64,000 nt of DNA from positions 116,067,900-116,131,899 of the forward strand of contig OY757025.1 of the NCBI GenBank assembly GCA_963580285.1, read 5' to 3'. How positions within the stretch are numbered: the stretch's first letter is position 1; each line of letters begins with the position of its first letter. Positions 55,359 through 64,000 of the stretch are shown here, piece after piece. The notes under the pieces were generated by a model, which was not told where the DNA came from, ran no database searches, and saw nothing but the letters and a program-made list of their open reading frames with translations. The position numbers and the translations under genes are program-made. The DNA comes from Lucinisca nassula (lineage: Eukaryota; Mollusca; Bivalvia; Lucinida; Lucinidae).

Positions 55359-55390
55359 GATTGGTGTTATGGTAACTTTCAAACCAGGCA

Positions 55391-55540
55391 ATATTTTGTC
55401 CCAGTCTACTCTTAAAGGAAAGAATTTGCTCCTAAGGAGTATATATATATAGACACTATTTTTAGAAGGGAAGCAAAAGAAAACAGGATTTCCTTTGAAA
55501 AATGATGAAAAAAATCTTCAAGGTGGACCCATTCACCATA
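55391..55540. mobile_element. MITE M1, decayed
   Basis: TCTACTCTTAAAGGAAAGAA, TTTGCTCCTAAGGAGTATAT, then CAAGGTGGACCCATTC at the right. Confidence 0.7.
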
Positions 55541-55670
55541 ATTGTTATAATTCAATTTATACAGGTGCATGGCTTATTTTTTTCACTTCCTTATGTTATT
55601 GTAACTATTGGTACATTATAACACCCAGTTAAGATGGTACAGTATTTGCTTCAGTGTTGATTAGGCCAAA

Positions 55671-55840
55671 TTGACCCTTCTCTTGCTGAATATTCATTTA
55701 AGCCACACCCATTTCTGTCTATCAACCAATCAAATTACTTTATGCAATTTATTGCTACAAATTCATAAACCGAATGCTAAACAGTGTAGATCACTGTTTC
55801 CAAAGATAGGGGTTGTCGTGAACAGCATGATAAGAGTTAA
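55671..55840 (-). mobile_element. MITE M2, palindrome deleted
   Basis: Ends TTGACCCTTCTCTTGCTG and CAGCATGATAAGAGTTAA; the AACAGTGTAGATC arms are fused, removing the hairpin. Confidence 0.9.
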
Positions 55841-55961
55841 AAAAAAAATCCCCTGTAGTATTCTGCTCTGATGCAGTGCTGTAATTCACTGGCTGGATTC
55901 ATCCAGCCCAGGATTGCACCATGCTGACAAGTCTGTGTTATTAATTAATATCCCTCTAAAC

Positions 55962-56130
55962 CCCACTTCATATAGAGAAATTTACATGGGGTTTACATGA
56001 GTATACATTATTTTTCTTTCTGCTGCAAGACATAGGTTGTGGGTACTTGTTAGAACTGCCTCATTGAGGCAGTTCTAACGAGCACCCACAACTATGTTTT
56101 TGGAGGATAAATTAGAAAAATGTCTCAAAT
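55962..56130. mobile_element. MITE M6
   Basis: Palindrome 56038-56092 around AGAACTGCCTCATTGAGGCA; TTATTTTTCTTTCTGC outer arm. Confidence 0.82.
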
Positions 56131-56160
56131 TTTCGTCCGAAAAATCATAATGAACAGGAC

Positions 56161-56372
56161 TTAACCCTTATCTTGCTGAATTTTCATTTAAGCCACACCC
56201 ATTTCTGTCTATCAACCAATCAAATTACTTGATGTAATTTATTGCTTCAAATTCATAAACTGAATGCCAAACAGTGTAGATCCTGATCAGATGGCTTCTT
56301 CTGAAGCCATCTGATCTGGATCTACACTGTTTGCAAAGATAGGGGTGGTCGTGAACAGCAAGATAGTGTTAA
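56161..56372 (-). mobile_element. TTAA MITE M2 at satellite edge
   Basis: TTAA at 56161; right end AACAGCAAGATAGTGTTAA merges with the first 49-bp satellite unit. Confidence 0.9.
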
Positions 56373-59190
56373 CTGGGTCATTAAACTAACTGATCATTTG
56401 ACATGACTTAATTAGTGTTAACTGGGTCATTAAACTAACTGATCATTTGACATGATTTAATTAGTGTTAACTGGGTTTGTTAAACTAACTGATCATTTGA
56501 CATGACTTAATTAGTGTTAACTGGGTCATTAAACTAACTGATCATTTGACATGACTTAAATAGTGTTTACTGGGTTTGTTAAACTAACTGATCATATATA
56601 GTGTTAACTGGGTCATTAAACTAACTGATCATTTAACATGACTTAATTAATGTTAACTGGGTCGTTAAACTAACTGATCATTTGGCATGACTTAAATAGT
56701 GTTAACTGGGTCGTTAAACTAATTGATCATTTGACATGAGTTAATTAGTGTTAACTGGGTTTGTTAAACTGAAGCCATCTGATCTGGATCTACACTGTTT
56801 GCAAAGATAGGGGTGGTCGTGAACAGCAAGATAGTGTTAACTGGGTCATTAAACTAACTGATCATTTGACATGACTTAATTAGTGTTAACTGGGTCATTA
56901 AACTAACTGATCATTTGACATGATTTAATTAATGTTAACTGGGTTTGTTAAACTAACTGATCATTTGACATGACTTAATTAGTGTTAACTGGGTCATTAA
57001 ACTAACTGATCATTTGACATGACTTAAATAGTGTTTACTGGGTTTGTTAAACTAACTGATCATGTGAGATGACTTAATTAATGTTAACTGGGTTTGTAAA
57101 CTAACTGATCATTTGACATGACTTAATTAGTGTTAACTGGCTTGTTAAACTAACTGATCATTTAACATGACTTAATTAGTGTTAACTGGGTCATTAAACT
57201 AACTGATCATTTGACATGATTTAATTAGTGTTAACTGGGTTTGTAAAACTAACTGATCATATATAGTGTTAACTGGGTCATTAAACTAACTGATCATTTA
57301 ACATGACTTAATTAATGTTAACTGGGTCGTTAAACTAACTGATCATTTGGCATGACTTAAATAGTGTTAACTGGGTCGTTAAACTAATTGATCATTTGAC
57401 ATGAGTTAATTAGTGTTAACTGGGTCGTTAAACTAACTGATAATTTGACATGACTTATATAGTGTTAACTGGATAATTGATGTAATTTATTGCTACAAAT
57501 TCATAAACTGAATGCCAAACAGTGTAGATCCTGATCAGATGGCTTCTTCTGAAGCCATCTGATCTGGATCTACACTGTTTGCAAAGATAGGGGTGGTCGT
57601 GAACAGCAAGATAGTGTTAACTGGGTCATTAAACTAACTGATCATTTGACATGACTTAATTAGTGTTAACTGGGTCATTAAACTAACTGATCATTTGACA
57701 TGATTTAATTAGTGTTAACTGGGTTTGTTAAACTGAAGCCATCTGATCTGGATCTACACTGTTTGCAAAGATAGGGGTGGTCGTGAACAGCTAGATAGTG
57801 TTAACTGGGTCATTAAACTAACTGATCATTTGACATGACTTAATTAGTGTTAACTGGGTCATTAAACTAACTGATCATTTGACATGATTTAATTAGTGTT
57901 AACTGGGTTTGTTAAACTAACTGATCATTTGACATGACTTAATTAGTGTTAACTGGGTCATTAAACTAACTGATCATTTGACATGACTTAAATAGTGTTT
58001 ACTGGGTTTGTTAAACTAACTGATCATGTGAGATGACTTAATTAATGTTAACTGGGTTTGTAAACTAACTGATCATTTGACATGACTTAATTAGTGTTAA
58101 CTGGCTCGTTAAACTAACTGATCATTTAACATGACTTAATTAGTGTTAACTGGGTCGTTAAACTAACTGATCATTTGACATGATTTAATTAGTGTTAACT
58201 GGGTTTGTAAAACTAACTGATCATATATAGTGTTAACTGGGTCATTAAACTAACTGATCATTTAACATGACTTAATTAATGTTAACTGAGTCGTTAAACT
58301 AACTGATCATTTGGCATGACTTAAATAGTGTTAACTGGGTCGTTAAACTAATTGATCATTTGACATGAGTTAATTAGTGTTAACTGGGTCGTTAAACAAA
58401 CTGATAATTTGACATGACTTATATAGTGTTAACTGGATAATTGAACTAACTGATCATTTGACATGACTTAATAAGTGTTAACTGGGTCGTTAAACTAACT
58501 GATCCTTTGACATGAGTAAATTAGTGTTAACTGGGTGGTTAAACTAACTGATAATTTGACATGACTTATATGGTGTTAACTGGGTCATTAAACAAGCTGA
58601 TCATTTGACATGACTTAATAAGTGTTAACTGGGTCGTTAAACTAACTGATCATTTGACATGACTTACACCTGTGGACACACAAGCGTTTAAACTCCGATG
58701 AAGTACCTTTCAATGAATCTCTTTCCATCAAATTAGTTTGACAAGCAAATGTCATTCATCAAAGTAATCTAAAACTGGTTCAAGCAATATACATTGATTG
58801 GTCTTATTGTGGCAAGCACTTTTTTTTCATTTTTAGATCTGATTGACATTCGAGATGTATTCTGATTGGATAGTGCAGGGTCCACAATGATATATATAAC
58901 ACTTTGTGTTTTGACTTTATTCCTGTCTTGCAGTTGACTGACAGGATGTAAGGAAATATTGAATGAAACATCAGCTCAGAATGAAATGAAGCTCATCAAA
59001 GTTTGAACGCTTTTGTGTCCACAGGTGTAATTAGTGTTAACTGGGTCGTTAAACTAACTGATCAATTGACATGACTTAATTAGTGTTAACTGGGTCATTA
59101 AACTAACTGATCATTTGACATGACTTAAATAGTGTTACCTGGGTCATTAAACTAACTGATCATTTGACATGACTTAATTTATGTTGACTT
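56373..59190. repeat. 49-bp satellite array with co-amplified MITE end
   Basis: Unit GTGTTAACTGGGTCATTAAA, CTAACTGATCATTTGACATG, ACTTAATTA, more than 45 copies. Longer blocks repeat as well: the M2 end (GAAGCCATCTGATCTGGATC to AACAGCAAGATA) recurs at about 56769, 57548 and 57735, and a longer M2 piece begins at 57478. A MITE interrupts the array at 58667-59027. Confidence 0.93.
58667..59027. mobile_element. TA-flanked MITE M11 inside the satellite
   Basis: Ends CACCTGTGGACACACAAGCG and CGCTTTTGTGTCCACAGGTG, TA at 58665-58666 and 59028-59029. The inner sequence has GATATATATAACACTTTGTG and a TTGCAGTTGACTGACAGG stretch. Non-autonomous Tc1/mariner-like by target. Confidence 0.92.
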
Positions 59191-59338
59191 GGCTCCAAAA
59201 CAATAACAAAAATTCCTATACATGTGACTTTAGTTGGGTTTCAAGCAAATCCTGGATTCAGTTCTGCCAAATGATAACTAACTTTTGAAAATTGAATGAG
59301 GAAGCTATGATTTTAAGCCAATTACACGTAAAATACCA
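59191..59338. other. No feature seen
   Basis: Short unique stretch. Confidence 0.5.
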
Positions 59339-59641
59339 CGGCCCCTGCCCATTGGGGCTTGAAGAAATATATGGGCTGCATGATGCTTCCACGCAGAGCT
59401 GAAACCGACCCGCACACGAGTACTGGTAAACGACTTAGAGGATCTAAGCCTTCCCAGGCAAAGCGGTGCGAGTCAGCCCGTCCATGCTTACAAACCCTAC
59501 TGGTTTCATTGGGCGACAGGGCTTGAGATGTCATTTCATCTCAATGGCGGGTAAAAGTCCCTCAAAATTGGAAGCAACGTCTCCAAATTGACCTTTACAG
59601 TGTTTACGAGGATGTTAAACCTCAAATCAAACAAACAAAAA
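59339..59641 (+). mobile_element. SINE-A, full length
   Basis: GGCCCCTGCCCATTGGGGCT start and AAACCTCAAATCAAACAAAC end. Confidence 0.93.
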
Positions 59642-59738
59642 AGAAGTAAAATAACCCATTTCAGACAGGTTACTCTCAAAATGACCCTGATCAGAAGCTG
59701 CATTCTGTGGCATCTGATCATGGGCTTCCTGTTTGCAA

Positions 59739-59951
59739 TTAACTCTTCTCTTGCTGAATATTCAATTTAGCCACACCCATTTCTGACTCTGAACCAATCA
59801 GATTACTTGATGTAATTTATTCTTACAAATCCATAAACTGAATGTCAAACAGTGTAGATCCTGATCAGATGGCTTCTTCAGAAGCCATCTGATCTGGATC
59901 TACACTGTTTCCAAAGATAGGGGTTGTCGTGAACAGCAAGATAAGGGTTAA
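59739..59951 (-). mobile_element. TTAA MITE M2
   Basis: 213 bp with TTAA ends and full palindrome. Confidence 0.92.
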
Positions 59952-60046
59952 AGTTCAGTCATTTTCTAATAACGTAATCTGACACCCTTGAAATTGAAAA
60001 TGGACATTTTCTGTGAGGTGGAAGAGTTTATTCAGTTCAAAAGGGG

Positions 60047-60253
60047 TTAACCCATTTTGTACCAAATGGAATCTTCCTCCTTATATATATCAGAAGTCCA
60101 TTTCAAAATTTAGGGGTGTCAGGTTGTGTTATCTTCAAAATTTATTTGGAAAACGGCTGAACTTTTTGCAAACAGTGTAGGCCTTGAGTCTGATCTGGGC
60201 TTGCACTCTTTGCCAATTATCCCTTCAGGGGTTTCCGGTACAAAATGGGTTCA
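60047..60253. mobile_element. TTAA MITE M3
   Basis: TTAACCCATTTTGTACCAAA at the left and GGTACAAAATGGGTTCA at the right; core partly deleted. Confidence 0.85.
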
Positions 60254-61080
60254 ATGCGCTTGGCTATTGATCTGCTAAATTTAACCTTTAATATGATCAA
60301 AAGTAGAAAGATTTGAGCTTCATTAAATTTTGCATGATCTTTTAAGTTCTTTTATTCATCTAGAAATATTGAAGTGAAACTGAGTAGTTAACCTTAAAAC
60401 ACCAAATTTGCTTGAAGCATGTGAGATTTTCAAAAGTTTATTACCTCAGCTTTGGGGTTGAGCCTCGCTTATGCCAGGTTCTGCAGCAGACGGTCAGGTG
60501 GTTTTTGGGTCGATTGTTTATCAATCCACCCAAAGGTATAAAGGACAAAACCTCTATTAGTGCTGGAGTCCAAGTGACTATCACTGATTTGTAGGAATCC
60601 ATGCAGATTATTTATAGAATTTTATCGCAGTGAGGTTAGCGTGTTTACGTAAAAAGGTTAACTGTAAAATCTGGGCTGGAAGCTGGAATCATGGGTTGGG
60701 CTAGGCAAACGGTGTAGACCCAGATCAGACGCCGCAGAACGTGACGTCTGATCAGGGTCTTCACTGCTTGCTTAGAGTATAGGTCAGGCGCCAAAAAATG
60801 CAGCGTCTGATCAGGGTCTACACGGTTTGCTTTCAGTAAAGGAGTTTAAGGGTTAAACGAAAATCCACGCTCAGGCCCATTTTTCCTAAATACACCCAGA
60901 GACAATCGACCCACCAGTACTCTCAGTGCTTTGATTCTTTTGAGACATCCAGTTTTTCCCACTCTCTGATTAATGACCAGCTCAAAATAAGTGAACTAAT
61001 CTTAAAAATCTTAGTTACAACCACAATATTATGCAGCATCTCATCTGGTTCTACACTGTTTACTCAGGTCAGTTCTGTCC
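60254..61080. other. Mixed decayed repeats
   Basis: 60430-60520 and 60965-61015 resemble SINE-C (GAGCCTCGCTTATGCC, GGTCAGGTGGTTTT, then TCTGATTAATGACCAGCTC). 60700-60840 holds two AACGGTGTAGACCCAGATCA / GGGTCTACACGGTTTGC palindromes. No gene. Confidence 0.6.
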
Positions 61081-62083
61081 GACAATGTAATCAAAGCGCC
61101 AAAGGCACTGGAATGACAGATTCTATGGGAAAATCATAACACTGTGAAAACTTACAGAAATCCTTTCTAAAAAGAGCTTAAAATTTAGAAAAGTAGTTCT
61201 GCAAATTCCAATATAGGATATGTTTGCAGATGTCTATAGACCAGTGGTATTATGAAACACCATTCGATGTTTCAAATTTTTGAAAGAAACTATTTACGTT
61301 TTCAAAACCAAACATTAAAATTCTAGGTTTAACAATGCTACTGTCCATAAGTAACAGTTTTTGTCTGGTAGGTTGTGGACACCTCTACCCAAAGATACTC
61401 TATGGGAAAGAGATCGGAGGAGAAAGGCTGGCTAGTCCAGTACACGAATTCCATTGGCTTAAAGACATTTTTGAGTAAGAACAGCACTATGTTTCCGCTC
61501 ATAATCCTGCTGATAAGATATCCCGGATTCTGAGCGTAAACAAATAAATGGAACCATGCGAGGCCGAAGCACTTGATTGATGTAACCTCACGCTGTTCAA
61601 TTCACATCTCATCTATGATCTTGAATGTTCCTATTGACACTAAGCTGCGTTCGCTAACTATGCTCTGTTACGCACGCGTCGCCTCTGCATACCTTACACC
61701 TATACATCAAACATCCGGAAACTACAACCGGCATGATTCACGCTTAAGTGCGATTTGTCACAGAAACGCATATGTCAGTCGCTTAGATGCCAACTTATGT
61801 ATTTCATGCACTAGCGTAAGTGTTCCATACTGTGTTGACGCGTTAACTTTGGTCACTACAGGGACATCTAGCGCTCAAACGTGCATCGCATAAGGGCGAC
61901 GAACAGTGTCAGTGCTTATTAGTTGGTAGTTGAGACCTTCTGTTTATCTACAGGTACAGTGTAGCAGCTGCCGGCGGAAATCGGTTTCCCATATGCGTCT
62001 GAGGGTGGAATCGATCTTGACGTACGGACGCCAGTCTTCCGCTACGTCGACGTCCACTAGCGTCTTCTGTATATCGTAAGATG
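61081..62083. other. No gene called
   Basis: Repeat-poor. 61570-62100 is richer in GC and CG dinucleotides than its surroundings. Open frames on both strands (for example 61573-61893 on +) have no recognised motif. Confidence 0.4.
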
Positions 62084-62458
62084 TCACTCCAATAGACGAT
62101 ACGTGTAGATCACACACATGTGGCACCCAAAATCAGAGTCAACATCATCCGCTTTCCGACCAGCTTCTAACTGTCCAGGGGCACGCTTACCATCCTTTAA
62201 TGAAAAATTTTGCAATACGCTCTCACTAAATGCTTTTTTGAGAATAAATTTCAGTTTCTTCTCTTCAAGGCACAACCTTACATTACACATCAACAGTTTG
62301 ATCCTGAACATGTGGTTTCTATCCGTACTGGTGTGAGGTTGGTGCACAGGATCGACGTGGCTGGACTGGTAACCAGACGTCACGGTTGATTGATTTAACC
62401 TTTTTAGCTTAAGGGCATGGTGCCTAAATGTGTTGTAATTGTTTGGTTTCAGAATCAA
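62084..62458 (-). CDS. Unidentified open frame, low confidence
   Basis: 124 codons on the - strand with a moderately protein-like composition: a basic stretch KLKFILKKAFSESVLQNFSL, then DGKRAPGQLEAGRKADDVDS. The neighbouring frame downstream (61944-62126) continues with LVDVDVAEDWRPYVKIDSTL and RRIWETDFRRQLLHCTCR. I do not recognise either. They could be one decayed gene or transposon joined by a frameshift, or chance. It is antisense to PARD3 and lies in its presumed intron 4. No signal peptide, membrane segment or named domain seen. Confidence 0.2.
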   Translation of the reverse strand: MILKPNNYNTFRHHALKLKRLNQSTVTSGYQSSHVDPVHQPHTSTDRNHMFRIKLLMCNVRLCLEEKKLKFILKKAFSESVLQNFSLKDGKRAPGQLEAGRKADDVDSDFGCHMCVIYTYRLLE

Positions 62459-62879
62459 GGCACTGAGAGTGTGGGGTGCAGGTTGGAGTAATAGGCCTGG
62501 GCTGAGATTTAAACTGTTAACTCTGAAATTCCAAACAAATAGTGAAGATTTTGATAAGAAGAGGTGTTCGGTAGCGTCTAATCTTGGTCTACACTGTTTG
62601 CCAAGGTCACCCTATGATTCCAGGATAACCCTCTTCCGTCTTATGGAATACCCTGATCTCACTGCGGCTATTTTCTACAAGACAAAAAGTTATTTTGACA
62701 AGTCAGTGATAGTCATGTAGACATTAGCACTGAAGCGCTTTTCTTATTATCAACTTTGGGTAGAATGCCAAACAATATACCCAAACATAGCCGCGTTGTT
62801 TATCAGTGTTGGGTACATGTAAGTGTTATCTGTAAAATCTGCACATGAATCAAATGTTGGATCTGGCAAACAATGTAAT
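62459..62879. other. No gene seen
   Basis: Contains one decayed TTGGTCTACACTGTTTGCCA MITE arm near 62583. Confidence 0.5.
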
Positions 62880-63560
62880 CCCTGGTGAAAATGACAATGA
62901 AATTTCACTGAGATTTTAGCGTTATTTCATGGAAATAACACTGGAATTTCAGTGAAAGAATCGGGCAAAATAACACTGAAATAACACTGAGATTTCAGTG
63001 AAATTTCACTCTTATTTCAGTCAATTAACACTGAAATCTCAGTGAAAGAATCAGGCAAAATATTACCAAATTTCAGCAAAATCTCATAGAAATTTCAGTG
63101 AAAATTTGTTAGTATTTCAATAAAATGATACTGGTTTTCAGTGAAGTTTCACTGTTATTTCAGTCAAATAACACTGAAATCTCAGTGAAAGAATCGGGCA
63201 AAATATTATCGAATTTCAGTAAAATCTCATGGAAATTTCAGTGAAAATTTGTTAGTATTTCAATAAAATATTACTGATTTTCGGTGAAATTTCACTGTTA
63301 TTTCAGTCAAATAACACTGAAATCTCAGTGAAAGAATCGGGCAAAATATTACCAAATTTCAGTGAAAATTTGTTAGTATTTCAATAAAATAATGCAGAGA
63401 TCTCATTGAAAGAAATGGGCAAAATACCTCTAAATTTTGTTGAAATCTCAGAAATCTCCTGAAAGTGTGTTAGTATTTCACAAAAATTTTAATGAAATTT
63501 TAGGAAATATTCAATAGCATTTCACAGATATATCAATGAGATTTCAAAATTGTTTCCCCT
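62880..63560. repeat. ~142-bp tandem array rich in self-complementary TTTCAGTGAAA
   Basis: GAAAGAATCGGGCAAAATAT recurs near 62955, 63045, 63187, 63330 and 63407. Within and between units, AACACTGAAATTTCAGTGAA and its complement alternate, so the array can fold extensively. Confidence 0.85.
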
Positions 63561-64000
63561 TTGATGGTACTTGATTTATGTTTTGATATACACAGATTTA
63601 ATTACTATTAGTTCGCATGAGAAATATATATAATGAACAACTTCATTCATCCCCCAAATACTTTTTTCTCTAAATGGTTGCATAATGATATCAATTACAA
63701 CAGCCAAGAGTCTCTGTTTACATGCCACACTGTACCCCACCCATTTCGAATGACCATATTAATTTTCGGACAAGAAGAAAAAAAAAGTAATTTATTAAAT
63801 ATAATTATGTCTGATTTATCTTTTTTTTCTGTCAAACTTGTGTTTTCTAAGGCCTTTCAGCATGTTTGTTAATCTAACACAGACATTGAATGACCAGAAA
63901 CTTTTGACCTTCAAAATCCGCATGCTGACCTGCTAACCTGTGTCTGCCATCATTTCTGCCCAATTCAAACAGCACCTTTTCAAATTGTGTCCTGAAGTGT
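63561..64000. other. No gene seen
   Basis: AT-rich sequence to the window end; no PAR-3 exon or repeat family recognised. Confidence 0.5.

Noticed and set aside
59322..59721. Frames across SINE-A copies with recurring translated peptides
   Set aside because: The same short peptides recur wherever SINE-A occurs in that orientation; they are repeat translations, not genes.

Overview
This window reads as an intron-rich, repeat-saturated animal genome, most probably a marine bivalve mollusc (inference). The evidence is one spliced gene with a clear metazoan polarity-protein sequence, many tRNA-derived and other SINE copies with target-site duplications, mariner and TTAA-type DNA elements, and hairpin-ended Helitron-like repeats rich in GTCYGTC that are typical of mollusc genomes. 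No bacterial-style operon, rRNA gene, intact tRNA gene or CRISPR array is visible.

The only host gene I can support is the 5' end of a PAR-3 (PARD3) orthologue on the + strand. Four coding exons were found: 16114-16239, 17402-17506, 24580-24769 and 28817-28929. All have GT-AG boundaries and compatible phases, and together they give 178 codons that cover the N-terminal oligomerisation domain and the linker after it. The PDZ-domain exons were not found, so intron 4 appears to run from 28930 past the end of the window (more than 35 kb).

Layout. 1-15372, upstream: a mariner with a nested SINE (830-2445), two abutting tandem-repeat Helitron-like elements (2550-4490, 4491-7707), a retrotransposon reverse-transcriptase fragment, a degenerate array and several SINEs. 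15373-16113: a repeat-poor stretch that probably holds the 5' UTR and promoter. 16114-28929: exons 1-4, with introns filled by mobile elements, a 619-bp tandem duplication and a 33-bp minisatellite. 28930-64000: intron 4 or beyond, with more than 20 SINE-A copies or fragments, about 15 copies of a 210-bp TTAA MITE, palindromic MITEs, a GC-rich terminal-inverted-repeat element and a 49-bp satellite (56373-59190).

The most interesting signal is a pair of complete type-I hammerhead self-cleaving ribozyme motifs in two diverged copies of one small repeat. One (3680-3725, - strand) lies in a 318-bp insertion made of 1.2 tandem 262-bp monomers flanked by 9-bp target-site duplications, the arrangement expected of an animal retrozyme. 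The other (25380-25431, + strand) is in PARD3 intron 3 in the sense orientation, beside the minisatellite. A second theme is that several MITE families with unrelated ends carry the same palindromic core, in which an AACAGTGTAGAYC motif precedes a TGATCAG-containing stem.

Names such as SINE-A, M2 or E3 are local labels used only here. Boundaries of old repeats are approximate.
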